A DNA stretch of 56,289 nt from an uncultured bacterium (GTDB lineage Bacteria; Bacteroidota; Bacteroidia; Bacteroidales; Bacteroidaceae), in assembly GCA_905215345.1 (NCBI GenBank), contig CAJMPR010000026.1:1-56289 (forward strand), in the 5' to 3' direction. The notes under the pieces were generated by a model that did no database searches, was not told where the DNA came from, and worked only from the letters and a program-made list of their open reading frames with translations. Positions 31,789 to 41,509 of this stretch are shown in pieces. The first letter of the stretch is position 1. The number at the start of each line of letters is the position of its first letter. Made by a program: the position numbers and the translations under genes.

Positions 31789-34125
31789 TCAATTCACTTC
31801 TATCTCATCAATAAACATAAAAGGAATCTTGCCTTCTCCGGCATGATTTTTGGGCAGAGCAGGAGTACGTTTGATAAGGACTTTTACGTAGCGTGCTTTC
31901 ACCGGTTCAAAGGTTATTTCGTAGTTCTCGACAGCTTTCTTGCTGACTGCCGTCTCTGCGGGGAAGTCTTTTGTTGCTACTTCACGGAACTGTTTGTTGT
32001 CATCCGATATGGAAATTGTCAGTCCGGTACTTCCCATAATCCAAGCGCTCATATCTACAATGGCATTGGTAGCCACACGTTTAATATCAGTTGATTCGCC
32101 GAGGTCAATGGTTGCAGTTACGTCTCCGTCGATAAATCCCAGCCATGCACCGGTAGCATAACTGTCATTACCTTTCATCCCGTCCACTAAAGTAATAGGA
32201 CCACCAAACGAATATTTTTCCGAAGGCTGTACAGGTGCTAACTCAATGGGGCGCATAGTTGCTTTATTGAAGGAGATATTCTGTTCTATAATCTTGCTTT
32301 TTCCTTCCGGCCGGATTGCACATGCCCGGAAGTCTGCACTTTCCGTGACAACAATCGGTTCGGTATATTTCTGTGCAGCCGTGGTCGGTTCTGTACCATC
32401 CAGGGTATAATAAATAGGTGCATCGTCAATAGTATTCAAAGTTACTATAACGGCTTTCTTATCTACGTCAGGAGTAAAGTCCGCTTTCAGGTCGAATACA
32501 TGCTTGGCATAGTTCAATCCATCCCTCTGATACATCTGCATCAATCGGGTCAAGCGTTTGCTGAAGTCTTTGTAGTCTTTCTTCTCCGGTTGTGTCCACT
32601 GTACTTCGGCAAGCGCTGCCATACGCGGTAATACCATATATTCCACATGTTTCGTAGTCGGAATGTATTCCGTCCAGAGATTGGCTTGTACGCCGAGAAT
32701 GTGTCCGGCTTGTTCTTCGGTGAGTGAGGCGGTAGGGTTCAGACTGTATACTTTCTCTACCGGTACATAACCACCGATACCAAAAGGTTCGTCTTTGGTA
32801 TCTGCCGTCTGGTAATAATCGAAGTAGCAGTATACGTTCGGTGCCATGATAACATCATGTCCCAATTGGGCGGCTTTTATACCACCGGATGTTCCACGCC
32901 ATGACATTACGGTAGCATTCGGGGCTACGTCGCCTTCTAATATTTCGTCCCAACCGATAATCTGGCGTCCTTTGCTATTCAGGAATTTTTCGATGCGGTT
33001 CATACAATAACTTTGCAAACGGTCTTCCGCCGTATGCTCCTTATCTGCTTTCAACCCTTCTGACTTGATACGTGCCTGGCATTTGGGACACTTCTCCCAA
33101 CGGGTACGGGGGGCTTCGTCGCCACCGATGTGAATGTATTTGGATGGGAATATTTCAATGATTTCAGCCATTACATCCTCAAGAAACTGCATGGACTTTT
33201 CGTTACCGATACATATCACATCTTCAAAGATACCCCAGCGCGGACATACTTCGTAAGGACCACCCGTACAACCCATTTCGGGATAAGCGGCCAAAGCTGC
33301 GAGCATGTGTCCGGGAAGGTCAACTTCGGGAATGACCGTGATATAACGTTCCTGTGCATATTTTACAAGTTCTTTGGCCTGTTCCTGAGTGTAGAATCCA
33401 CCGTAAGAGGTGTTGTCATATTCATCCGTATTCTTACCGATAACGGTACGGCTGCGTACAGAGCCTATTTCCGTCAGTTTCGGATACTTCTTGATTTCAA
33501 TTCTCCAACCCTGGTCTTCCGTCAAGTGCCAATGGAAGGTGTTCATATTGTGAAGTGCCAGCAAATCAATGTATTCTTTGATAAACTCGATGGGGAAGAA
33601 GTGGCGACCTACGTCAAGATGCATTCCGCGATAAGAGAATCGGGGTTCGTCCTTGATGGTTCCGGCGGGCAGCAATATATCGGCTCCTTCGGCTTCGGCA
33701 GGAATAGATTTCCGCAAGGTCTGGATACCGTAGAATACACCATTTTCTGTCTGACCGTAGATTTGAACACCTTCGGAAGTGGTAGCCACCGTATAGCCTT
33801 CCTTGTTGGCAATGCCGGAATCGAGTCTTAAGCTGATTGCGTTTTTTACTTGCTCTCCTTCTGTGAGGGCTTTTGTTTTGGGGGCATATCCCGTAGATTG
33901 CCGGATGTATTCCGACAAAAATTCAGCGTTACGTTTCAGTAAAGCATTGTTTTCGGGATAAGTAATCAGGACACTTCCGCTCAGTTTAAACGGTGCTTCT
34001 TGTGTCAGATTTACCTCTTGGGGGAGAGGTATTACTTGGTAGTTGGCTTCTTTCTCCGTATGGCACGAAGTAAATGCCAAAGCAATGGCACCCGCAAGGA
34101 GTGCGTGGTTAAGTTTTGTCATCAT
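31789..34125 (-). CDS. Secreted beta-N-acetylhexosaminidase, GH20, with C-terminal accessory domains
   Basis: Removes terminal beta-linked GlcNAc or GalNAc from glycans (778 residues). The lipoprotein signal is MMTKLNHALLAGAIALAFTS followed by Cys21. A GH20b-type N-terminal domain (about 30-150) precedes the catalytic barrel. The substrate-assisted catalytic pair is Asp336-Glu337 in HIGGDEAPRTRWEKC. Tryptophans such as WHLTEDQGWR line the site. After about residue 530 come a chitobiase C-terminal-like Ig domain (PIYYTLDGTEPTTAAQKYTE) and an F5/8 discoidin-like domain at the end. The minus strand has TATATTTG at 34162-34155 as a promoter box. It is not part of the nag operon but serves the same substrates. 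Confidence 0.95.
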   Translation of the reverse strand: MMTKLNHALLAGAIALAFTSCHTEKEANYQVIPLPQEVNLTQEAPFKLSGSVLITYPENNALLKRNAEFLSEYIRQSTGYAPKTKALTEGEQVKNAISLRLDSGIANKEGYTVATTSEGVQIYGQTENGVFYGIQTLRKSIPAEAEGADILLPAGTIKDEPRFSYRGMHLDVGRHFFPIEFIKEYIDLLALHNMNTFHWHLTEDQGWRIEIKKYPKLTEIGSVRSRTVIGKNTDEYDNTSYGGFYTQEQAKELVKYAQERYITVIPEVDLPGHMLAALAAYPEMGCTGGPYEVCPRWGIFEDVICIGNEKSMQFLEDVMAEIIEIFPSKYIHIGGDEAPRTRWEKCPKCQARIKSEGLKADKEHTAEDRLQSYCMNRIEKFLNSKGRQIIGWDEILEGDVAPNATVMSWRGTSGGIKAAQLGHDVIMAPNVYCYFDYYQTADTKDEPFGIGGYVPVEKVYSLNPTASLTEEQAGHILGVQANLWTEYIPTTKHVEYMVLPRMAALAEVQWTQPEKKDYKDFSKRLTRLMQMYQRDGLNYAKHVFDLKADFTPDVDKKAVIVTLNTIDDAPIYYTLDGTEPTTAAQKYTEPIVVTESADFRACAIRPEGKSKIIEQNISFNKATMRPIELAPVQPSEKYSFGGPITLVDGMKGNDSYATGAWLGFIDGDVTATIDLGESTDIKRVATNAIVDMSAWIMGSTGLTISISDDNKQFREVATKDFPAETAVSKKAVENYEITFEPVKARYVKVLIKRTPALPKNHAGEGKIPFMFIDEIEVN

Positions 34126-34154
34126 AAAATTGATTAGTATTAGTAAGTACCTCG

Positions 34155-34162
34155 CAAATATA
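34155..34162 (-). promoter_or_regulatory. Bacteroides-type -7 box for the GH20 gene
   Basis: The minus strand reads TATATTTG, a perfect TAnnTTTG, 29 bases upstream of the start codon at 34125. No TTTG at -33 spacing. Confidence 0.5.
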
Positions 34163-34206
34163 ACGAAAAAACACTAACCCGCTGAACTTTCCTTATCCTT
34201 TCTTTA

Positions 34207-35043
34207 TCAAGACTTTGCTGCCCGGTAGGTTTTAGGCGACATCCCCGTGTGCTTCTTAAAGAACCGTCCGAAGAATGACTGGTCGGGGAAGTGATATTTA
34301 TCTGCAATTTCTTTTAAGGACAGGTTGGTAGATTGTAAGGCGACTTTAAGTTCCAATATGAGAAAAGCATCGATAATTTCCTTGGCAGAATCTTTCCCCA
34401 TTTGTTGGGTGATAGCCGAAAGATAGCGGGTGGAGATGCAAAGTTGATTGGCGTAGAATGTGACATCCCGTTGGGTAGTACAGTAAGTATGTACCAAACT
34501 AATGAACTTTTTGAACAATTCGTCTTTGCGATTACTCCCTTCTAACTGTTCCGGGGTGAATAGCTTCTGTACCTTATCATAAGTATCTAAAAAGAAGATT
34601 TGAAGCAGACTTTGGGCAATTGTTTCGCGATAACAATGTTCCTTGTCTTTATAGATGGATTCGCTGGCTTTTATCAGGCCGCGTATAGCTCGTAACGGTT
34701 CGGCCTGGGTATGCGTATAGCAGGAATTTTCTTTCAGGAAGTGAATGAAAGGGGGATTGAAGCGAAAGCAGATAGCCTTGAATATCTCTTCGGAATAGGC
34801 GAAATAGTGTATCTGGAAGTCTTTGCTGGCTGAAGTAAGGGAAAGAATGGATCGGGGGAGCAACATAATGTTCGTATTGGGTACAATGCGATACTTTTTT
34901 AAATCTATCGTTATTTCTGCTTCGCCGTTGCAACAGAATATCAGTGCGCCATTATTCATCTTGACAAGCCGGTTATTGAAGAATTCCAGATTGTCTGTTC
35001 CGGCTTTAAACGTTTCTTGCTTGGTTGTTGATATAGGATTCAT
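34207..35043 (-). CDS. AraC-family transcriptional regulator
   Basis: A 278-residue regulator. The N-terminal ~150 residues look like a cupin-type sensory domain (NNGALIFCCNGEAEITIDLK). The C-terminal AraC DNA-binding domain has two helix-turn-helix units, the second containing LSLKEIADKYHFPDQSFFGR and FFKKHTGMSPKTYRA. It is divergent from an RND efflux operon 191 bases away, so control of that operon is a reasonable inference. The minus strand carries TACATTTG at 35079-35072 as a likely -7 box, 28 bases before the start. Confidence 0.9.
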   Translation of the reverse strand: MNPISTTKQETFKAGTDNLEFFNNRLVKMNNGALIFCCNGEAEITIDLKKYRIVPNTNIMLLPRSILSLTSASKDFQIHYFAYSEEIFKAICFRFNPPFIHFLKENSCYTHTQAEPLRAIRGLIKASESIYKDKEHCYRETIAQSLLQIFFLDTYDKVQKLFTPEQLEGSNRKDELFKKFISLVHTYCTTQRDVTFYANQLCISTRYLSAITQQMGKDSAKEIIDAFLILELKVALQSTNLSLKEIADKYHFPDQSFFGRFFKKHTGMSPKTYRAAKS

Positions 35044-35071
35044 ATTTCAGATGGATATTAAATTACGTGGG

Positions 35072-35079
35072 CAAATGTA
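35072..35079 (-). promoter_or_regulatory. Bacteroides-type -7 box for the AraC regulator
   Basis: The minus strand reads TACATTTG, matching TAnnTTTG, 28 bases before the start codon. No -33 TTTG at the usual spacing. Confidence 0.4.
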
Positions 35080-35167
35080 CAAGTTCTTTTTGAAATGTTA
35101 AGCTGACAGTTCCGAAAATGAACAATAGCGTACGGTCATTGAAACAAGCTGTTGTTCAAAAACGGTA

Positions 35168-35175
35168 TACCTTTG
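35168..35175 (+). promoter_or_regulatory. Bacteroides-type -7 box for the second RND operon
   Basis: TACCTTTG matches TAnnTTTG and lies 59 bases before the adaptor start at 35235, in the divergent gap with the AraC regulator gene. There is no TTTG 19-21 bases upstream, which would suit an activator-dependent promoter. Confidence 0.4.
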
Positions 35176-35234
35176 CCGCTGGTTTCTGAGAAAAGAAACT
35201 CTCCTTTAATTCAATAAGTATATTATTTTTTAAG

Positions 35235-36380
35235 ATGAAGAGTATGATAACAAAAAAAAGTATGATGAAACAGATGATGGTAATCCTCTGTAGTGTAACA
35301 TTGGTAGCCTGTGGTAGTGCTCCTGCCGTACAACCCCAGTCGGAATATCAGGTAATGAATATCACGACAACCGCCAAAGAACTGCAAACCACTTATTCAG
35401 CTGCTATTCGAGGGCGACAAGACATCGACATTTATCCGCAGGTATCCGGTACACTCACCAAATTATGTGTGGAAGAAGGTCAGACGGTACGTAAAGGGCA
35501 GGTGTTGTTTATTATTGACCAGGTTCCTTATATTGCGGCATTACGTACCGCTGAAGCGAATGTTGAGGTGGCTCGTGCCAGTGTAGGTACCTCTCAACTG
35601 ACGTATGATAGCAAAAAGGAATTGTATGCTCAGAAAGTTATTTCCGAGTTCGACCTTAAGACTTCTTATAATAGTCTGCTAAGCGCAAAAGCTCAAATGG
35701 CACAAGCCGAAGCCCAGCGTGTAAATGCAGCCAATAACCTGTCTTATACGGAAGTGAAAAGTCCGGCCGATGGTGTGGTAGGTACGTTGCCTTACCGGGT
35801 GGGAACCCTGGTCAATGCCAGTTTACCCAAACCTTTAACTACTGTTTCGGATAATTCCAATATGTATGTTTACTTCTCCATGACGGAAAATCAGATGCTC
35901 GACTTGACCCGTCGTTACGGTTCCAAAGAGAAAGCTTTGGCAGAGATGCCGCCAATTTCTTTGCAACTGAACGACCGTTCCGTTTATCCGCAGAAAGGAA
36001 AGATTGAGACGATTAGCGGAGTGATTGATGCTTCTACCGGTACGGTCAGCCTGCGTGCGGCCTTCCCGAACACGGGAAGTTTGTTGACAAGCGGTGGCTC
36101 CGGCAATGTTATTATCCCGGTGAAGAAAGCGGACTGTATCGTTATCCCGCAATCTGCCACCTATGAGATACAGGATAAAGTTTATGCTTATAAAGTGGTG
36201 GACGGTAAGGCGCAGTCTGCGCCTATTCAAGTAACCCGTGTAAATGGCGGACAGGAATATATTGTAGAAAACGGACTGAAAGTGGGTGATGTGATCGTTG
36301 CCGAAGGAGTCGGCTTGCTACGTGAGGGTACTCCTGTTCAGATTAAATCAGCACCACAACAACAAACCAAGGAGGGCTAA
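35235..36380 (+). CDS. RND efflux periplasmic adaptor (lipoprotein), second system
   Basis: A 381-residue AcrA-class adaptor. The lipobox is VTLVACGS, with a Met-rich leader. Starts at 35235, 35244 or 35262 are all possible and give a usable signal; the first is listed. Domains in order: lipoyl halves (LCVEEGQTVRKGQVLFIIDQ and YTEVKSPADGVVGTLPYRVG), a helical hairpin with AQAEAQRVNAANNL, beta-barrel and membrane-proximal domain. It lies three bases before the pump gene. Confidence 0.93.
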   Translation: MKSMITKKSMMKQMMVILCSVTLVACGSAPAVQPQSEYQVMNITTTAKELQTTYSAAIRGRQDIDIYPQVSGTLTKLCVEEGQTVRKGQVLFIIDQVPYIAALRTAEANVEVARASVGTSQLTYDSKKELYAQKVISEFDLKTSYNSLLSAKAQMAQAEAQRVNAANNLSYTEVKSPADGVVGTLPYRVGTLVNASLPKPLTTVSDNSNMYVYFSMTENQMLDLTRRYGSKEKALAEMPPISLQLNDRSVYPQKGKIETISGVIDASTGTVSLRAAFPNTGSLLTSGGSGNVIIPVKKADCIVIPQSATYEIQDKVYAYKVVDGKAQSAPIQVTRVNGGQEYIVENGLKVGDVIVAEGVGLLREGTPVQIKSAPQQQTKEG

Positions 36381-36383
36381 TTT

Positions 36384-39300
36384 ATGAATTTACGAACCTT
36401 TATAGAACGTCCGGTTTTTTCGGCAGTCATCTCCATTACGATTGTCATTTTGGGTATTATCGGATTGTTTACGCTCCCCGTAGAGCAATACCCCGATATA
36501 GCACCGCCCACCATCATGGTAAGCACCACTTACTACGGCGCCAGTGCCGAAACCCTTCAAAAGAGCGTTATCGCCCCATTGGAGGAAGCCATCAATGGTG
36601 TGGAGAACATGACTTACATGACTTCCAGTGCCACTAATGCCGGAACAGTTTCCATCACCGTTTACTTCAAACAGGGCACCGATCCCGATATGGCATCGGT
36701 AAATGTACAGAACCGTGTGTCCAAAGCTACCGGTCAGTTGCCCGCCGAAGTAACCCAGGTGGGGGTTACTACCAGCAAGCGTCAAACGAGTATCTTGCAG
36801 ATGTTCTCGCTGCACAGTCCCGATGATAGCTACGACGAGAATTTCCTCTCCAATTACATCAGTATCAATCTTAAACCTCAGATACTCCGTATCTCCGGTG
36901 TGGGTGATATGATGATTATGGGTGGCGACTACTCTATGCGCATTTGGATGAAACCCGATGTCATGGCACAGTACAAACTGATCCCCTCTGATGTAACGGC
37001 TGTATTAGCCGAGCAAAATATCGAATCGGCTACCGGTTCTTTCGGTGAAAACTCCGACGGGACGTATCAATATACCATGAAGTACACCGGGCGATTGATT
37101 ACTCCCGAAGAGTTCGGCGACATCGTTGTCCGTTCTACCGAAGACGGTGAGGTGCTGAAGCTGAAAGACATCGCTGATGTAGAACTGGGCAAGGACAGCT
37201 ATGCCTATCATGGTAGTATGGATGGTCATGCCGGTGTATCGTGTATGATTTATCAGACGGCAGGTTCCAATGCTACGGAAGTGAACCAGCAGATTGACAA
37301 ACTCTTGGATGAAGTGGGCAAAGACCTCCCTCAGGGAGTGGAATTGACGCAGATGATGTCCTCCAACGACTTCCTTTTCGCATCTATTCACGAGGTGGTG
37401 AAGACATTGATTGAAGCTATTCTCCTTGTTATTCTTGTGGTGTACGTCTTCTTGCAGGACATTCGCTCTACATTGATTCCGTTGGTGGGTATCATTGTTT
37501 CACTGGTGGGTACATTTGCATTTATGGCTGCAGTAGGTTTCAGTATCAACTTGATAACGCTGTTTGCACTGGTGTTGGTCATCGGTACGGTGGTGGACGA
37601 TGCCATTGTGGTAGTGGAGGCGGTGCAGGCGCGGTTCGACGTCGGCTATAAATCCTCCTACATGGCAAGTATCGATGCGATGAAAGGTATCAGTAATGCG
37701 GTAATCACTTCTTCGCTGGTGTTTATGGCGGTATTTATTCCGGTTTCGTTCATGGGCGGTACTTCGGGCACGTTCTATACTCAATTCGGATTGACGATGG
37801 CGGTGGCTGTAGGTATCTCGGCAGTCAATGCGTTGACACTCAGCCCGGCACTTTGTGCTTTGTTGTTGAGGCCGTATATTAATGAAGACGGCACACAGAA
37901 GCAGAACTTCGCCGCTCGTTTCCGTAAGGCATTCAATGCTGCCTTCGATGTTGTGATCGGGAAATATAAGAAGGTGGTATTGCTTTTTATCAAGCGCCGT
38001 TGGCTGGCATGGTCGTTGTTGGCATGCTCCATCGTGTTATTAGTATTCTTTATGAATACAACGAAGACGGGACTTGTACCCGATGAAGACCAGGGGGTAC
38101 TCTTTATCAATGTCAGTACTGCTCCGGGCAGTTCGCTCAAGACTACCAACGACATCATGCTGCGGGTAGAGAAGCGGCTGGAAAACATTCCGCAGAAACT
38201 GCATCTACAGAAGGTGGCAGGTTATGGACTGTTGTCCGGTCAGGGTAATTCCTTCGGTATGATTATCATGAAACTGAAGCCTTGGGACGAACGAAAGAAA
38301 GAGGAAGATCAGGTGCAGGCAGTCATCGGCCAGATATACGCCCGCACTGCTGATATCAAGGATGCTACTGTCTTTGCCATCGCTCCGGGTATGATTCCGG
38401 GATACGGTATGGGTAATGCCCTCGACCTCAATGTGCAGGACAAGCAGGGAGGAGATATCAATACTTTCTACCAGACTACCCAGCAGTACCTGGGCGCACT
38501 GAACCAGCGTCCCGAAATCTCGATGGCTTATTCTACCTTCGACGTGCGTTATCCGCAGTGGACGGTACAGATAGATGCCTCGAAGTGTAAACGTGCCGGC
38601 ATTACGCCCGATGCTGTTTTATCTACTCTTTCGGGTTACTACGGAGGTCAATATGTATCGAACTTCAATCGTTTTTCTAAAGTATATAAGGTAATGATTC
38701 AGGCCGATCCACAACATCGTATGGACGAAACGTCGCTCAACAATGCCTTTGTACGTATGTCCAACGGCGAGATGGCGCCGCTGAGCCAGTTCGTTACACT
38801 GACGCGTTCGTATGGCGCCGAGTCATTGAGCCGGTTCAATATGTTCAACTCGATTGCGGTGAATGCGATGCCTGCGGCGGGTTATAGTACAGGTGATGCC
38901 ATCCGCGCGGTACAAGAAACGGCGGTCGTTTCCTTACCTAAAGGGTATGGTTACGACTTTGGCGGCATTACTCGTGAAGAGAGTCAGCAGAGTGGTACTA
39001 CAATCATTATCTTCGGTATCTGTATTTTGATGATCTATCTTATTCTGAGTGCTCTCTATGAGAGTTTTCTGGTACCGTTCGCCGTTATTCTCGCCGTTCC
39101 TGCGGGCTTGATGGGTAGCTTTCTCTTTGCCCGCGCTTTGGGTTTGGAGAATAACATTTACCTGCAGACGGGTTTGATTATGTTGATCGGTCTGCTTGCA
39201 AAAACAGCTATCTTGCTGACAGAATTTGCCGCCGAGCGTCGCAAAGCCGGTATGGGACTGATTGCTTCTGCCGTCAGTGCTTCGAAGGCACGTTTCCGCC

Positions 39301-39578
39301 CTATCCTGATGACGGTATTGACGATGATTTTCGGTCTTTTCCCGCTTGTGATAGCTACGGGCGTTGGTGCAAACGGTAACCGCTCGTTGGGTACAGGTGT
39401 TATTGGTGGTATGACGGTCGGTACGTTGGCGCTGCTTTTCATTGTGCCTGTGCTATTCATCAGCTTTCAATGGTTGCAGGAACGTATTCGTCCTGTACAA
39501 ACCACGCAGACGCATGACTGGCAGATTGAGGAGGAGATGGAAATCAGTAAGAAGGAGATAGAGGAATCGCATAAATAA
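36384..39578 (+). CDS. RND-family efflux pump (AcrB-like), second system
   Basis: A 1064-residue HAE1-class pump starting MNLRTFIERPVFSAVISITI. It resembles AcrB more closely than the first pump does: QYPDIAPPTIMVSTTYYGAS after TM1, the proton-relay Asp pair in VIGTVVDDAIVVVEAVQARF, and the TM10 Lys in GLLAKTAILLTEFAAERR. The C-terminus is an acidic and Lys-rich cytosolic tail. The substrate is unknown; drugs, bile salts or lipids are usual. It is separated from its outer membrane gene by a 456-base non-coding stretch holding a repeat element. Confidence 0.95.
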   Translation: MNLRTFIERPVFSAVISITIVILGIIGLFTLPVEQYPDIAPPTIMVSTTYYGASAETLQKSVIAPLEEAINGVENMTYMTSSATNAGTVSITVYFKQGTDPDMASVNVQNRVSKATGQLPAEVTQVGVTTSKRQTSILQMFSLHSPDDSYDENFLSNYISINLKPQILRISGVGDMMIMGGDYSMRIWMKPDVMAQYKLIPSDVTAVLAEQNIESATGSFGENSDGTYQYTMKYTGRLITPEEFGDIVVRSTEDGEVLKLKDIADVELGKDSYAYHGSMDGHAGVSCMIYQTAGSNATEVNQQIDKLLDEVGKDLPQGVELTQMMSSNDFLFASIHEVVKTLIEAILLVILVVYVFLQDIRSTLIPLVGIIVSLVGTFAFMAAVGFSINLITLFALVLVIGTVVDDAIVVVEAVQARFDVGYKSSYMASIDAMKGISNAVITSSLVFMAVFIPVSFMGGTSGTFYTQFGLTMAVAVGISAVNALTLSPALCALLLRPYINEDGTQKQNFAARFRKAFNAAFDVVIGKYKKVVLLFIKRRWLAWSLLACSIVLLVFFMNTTKTGLVPDEDQGVLFINVSTAPGSSLKTTNDIMLRVEKRLENIPQKLHLQKVAGYGLLSGQGNSFGMIIMKLKPWDERKKEEDQVQAVIGQIYARTADIKDATVFAIAPGMIPGYGMGNALDLNVQDKQGGDINTFYQTTQQYLGALNQRPEISMAYSTFDVRYPQWTVQIDASKCKRAGITPDAVLSTLSGYYGGQYVSNFNRFSKVYKVMIQADPQHRMDETSLNNAFVRMSNGEMAPLSQFVTLTRSYGAESLSRFNMFNSIAVNAMPAAGYSTGDAIRAVQETAVVSLPKGYGYDFGGITREESQQSGTTIIIFGICILMIYLILSALYESFLVPFAVILAVPAGLMGSFLFARALGLENNIYLQTGLIMLIGLLAKTAILLTEFAAERRKAGMGLIASAVSASKARFRPILMTVLTMIFGLFPLVIATGVGANGNRSLGTGVIGGMTVGTLALLFIVPVLFISFQWLQERIRPVQTTQTHDWQIEEEMEISKKEIEESHK

Positions 39579-39580
39579 TT

Positions 39581-40010
39581 GTACTTTCTTTTATCCTGAA
39601 ACAAAAGAAAGATACCAAAGAAAAATTCAAGGCTGCACTTCCGGAGCTACTCCGGTGACATCAGAAGAGAACGGGGTGAAAACTCGCTTCACTCAAGCAA
39701 ACGTCCCTTAAACCTCTGCTGATACGACCTACGCTGACGCTCCTGCAGAGAGGTCGGAGGGCGCAGCACAAACGTCAGTAGGGCTTTTATAGTACTTTCC
39801 CCATACAAAAGTACTGTAGAGAGGCATTTGTGTAGCTTGATGAACTTAGTGTTTCTTAATGTAACATGATATAGCACTTTTACAGTGTAGTGTTCTTTAG
39901 TGGAGTACTTATATGGTACAGTATTGTATTGCGCAGCACTTACATCGCGTAGCCCGTGCCTCTTTCTTTTGGTATCTTTTTCTTTCGGGGTAAGCCGAAA
40001 GAAAAAGTAC
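39581..40010. mobile_element. ~430 bp MITE-like element inside the second RND operon
   Basis: Both ends start GTACTTT and carry GATACCAAA(A)GAAA in opposite orientation (39611-39625 on the left; reverse complement of 39963-39976 on the right). Each end is itself a hairpin: CTTTCTTTT/AAAAGAAAG at 39585-39611 and a 13-bp perfect stem at 39976-40007. The interior contains further pairs (CCGGA-N5-TCCGG; CCTCTGC with GCAGAGAGG) and no gene. I see no clear target-site duplication. It fills nearly all of the 39579-40034 gap. Non-autonomous mobile element is inferred from the structure. Confidence 0.55.
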
Positions 40011-40034
40011 AAACTATATAATAAAAACATTCTA

Positions 40035-41405
40035 ATGAAAAAACAGGTAATAACTTTAATGACTGTAACTCTTTTGTTAAGCAGTTGCGGTATCTACACC
40101 AAGTATGAACGTCCCGAGGTGAAGACCGACGGTCTTTATGGGCAGGACGTAGAAGTGCAAGAAGCCGATACGGCTTCTATCGCTACTCTTTCCTGGCGTG
40201 AACTCTTTACTGATCCAAAGCTACAATCGCTTGTAGAAGATGCTTTGGCAGGAAATACCGATTTACTTTCGGCTCAGCAACGTATCAAGGAGGCTGAGGC
40301 TACCCTTTCATCGGCAAGACTCGCTTATTTGCCTTCGTTCATGCTTACTCCGCAAGGAGGGGTGAGTAGCTTCGATGGCTCGAAAGGTTCATGGACATAT
40401 AGCGGCATTGCTTCCGCCAGTTGGGAGATTGATGTTTTTGGTAAACTGACAAATGCCAAACGTCGCTCCAAAGCCCTCTATCTTCAAAGTCTGGAGTATG
40501 AGCAAGCCGTCATTACCTCGTTGATAGCCAACGTTGCCAATCTTTATTATACCTTGCTGGCGCTGGATGAACAGTATCGTATTTCCGAAGAAACAGCTAT
40601 CAACTGGCGTGAAAGTGTACGTACCATGCGGGCTATGATGGCTGCCGGCATGACGAACGAAGCATCCGTTGCGCAGTCTGAGGCTAACTGCCGTCAGGTA
40701 GAAGCCTCTCTGCTGGACTTGAAACAACAAGTTAAGGAAGTGGAGAATAGCCTTTCCATTCTTCTCGGTGAGGTTCCCGGTACGATAGAGCGTGGTTGTA
40801 TCGCTAATCAGAGCTTTCCGCAGAAATTGGCGGTAGGTGTTCCCGTGCAACTTCTTTCCCGGCGTCCCGATGTGAAGACGGCCGAACTTTCACTGGCATC
40901 CGCTTTCTATAATACCAATGCTGCCCGTTCGGCTTTCTATCCTTCCATTACACTAAGTGGTACGGGTGGTTGGACTAATTCTGCCGGGAGTATGATTGTT
41001 AACCCTGGTAAATTGTTACTCTCTGCCGTGGGTTCGTTGACACAACCTTTATTTAATAAAGGGCTGAATCTGGCACAGTTGAAAATAGCCAAAGCCCAGC
41101 AGGAAGAAGCAAAATTGGCTTTCCAGCAAGCGTTACTCAGTGCCGGAAGTGAAGTAAACAATGCACTGACCCAGGTACAAACTGCACGCGGAAAGGCTGA
41201 ACTTCGTTCCAGTCAGATTACATCTTTGGAAACGGCCGTACGTAGCACACGACTTTTAATGCGACATGGCACTTCTACTTATCTGGAAGTCCTCACGGCA
41301 CAACAATCTTTGCTTTCTGCCCAACTGACACAAGTTTCCGACCGTTTTGACGAGATACAAGGTATCATCAACCTGTATCAGGCTCTCGGCGGGGGTAGGG
41401 ATTAA
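40035..41405 (+). CDS. NodT-type outer membrane efflux lipoprotein, second system
   Basis: A 456-residue outer membrane channel of the TolC superfamily, lipoprotein type, with signal MKKQVITLMTVTLLLSSCGI and Cys18 as the lipid anchor. Typical blocks: WRELFTDPKLQSLVEDALAG, ASASWEIDVFGKLTNAKRRS, and VGVPVQLLSRRPDVKTAELS. The ATG at 40035 fits the lipoprotein signal; the frame stays open upstream to 39900 but only through the repeat element. It should pair with the adaptor and pump encoded before it. Confidence 0.94.
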   Translation: MKKQVITLMTVTLLLSSCGIYTKYERPEVKTDGLYGQDVEVQEADTASIATLSWRELFTDPKLQSLVEDALAGNTDLLSAQQRIKEAEATLSSARLAYLPSFMLTPQGGVSSFDGSKGSWTYSGIASASWEIDVFGKLTNAKRRSKALYLQSLEYEQAVITSLIANVANLYYTLLALDEQYRISEETAINWRESVRTMRAMMAAGMTNEASVAQSEANCRQVEASLLDLKQQVKEVENSLSILLGEVPGTIERGCIANQSFPQKLAVGVPVQLLSRRPDVKTAELSLASAFYNTNAARSAFYPSITLSGTGGWTNSAGSMIVNPGKLLLSAVGSLTQPLFNKGLNLAQLKIAKAQQEEAKLAFQQALLSAGSEVNNALTQVQTARGKAELRSSQITSLETAVRSTRLLMRHGTSTYLEVLTAQQSLLSAQLTQVSDRFDEIQGIINLYQALGGGRD

Positions 41406-41435
41406 AATCGCATACTTTCTCTTTTTTATTCTCTT

Positions 41436-41476
41436 ACCTCTCTATCTTCTGGGAAAATTCCCAGAAGTAGAGAGGT
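41436..41476. terminator. Shared terminator between the OMF gene and the nag operon
   Basis: ACCTCTCTATCTTCTGGGAA (41436-41455) pairs with 41458-41476 (TTCCCAGAAGTAGAGAGGT) with a single bulged base and a tiny loop. It lies 30 bases after the plus-strand stop and 33 bases beyond the minus-strand stop at 41510, so it can end both converging transcripts. Confidence 0.85.
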
Positions 41477-41509
41477 CTTCTTGTGTTAAGTTATTGATAT
41501 GCTTTTTTA

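Noticed and set aside
33130..33831. 233-codon plus-strand open frame inside the GH20 gene
   Set aside because: The opposite strand encodes an intact GH20 enzyme with its catalytic motif; this frame is a shadow.
39581..40010. Insertion sequence with transposase
   Set aside because: No open frame with transposase features is present; only short inverted ends, so at most a non-autonomous element.
39689..40030. 113-codon minus-strand open frame in the RND operon gap
   Set aside because: It runs through the inverted-repeat element, has no recognisable domain, and low-complexity composition; better read as repeat sequence.
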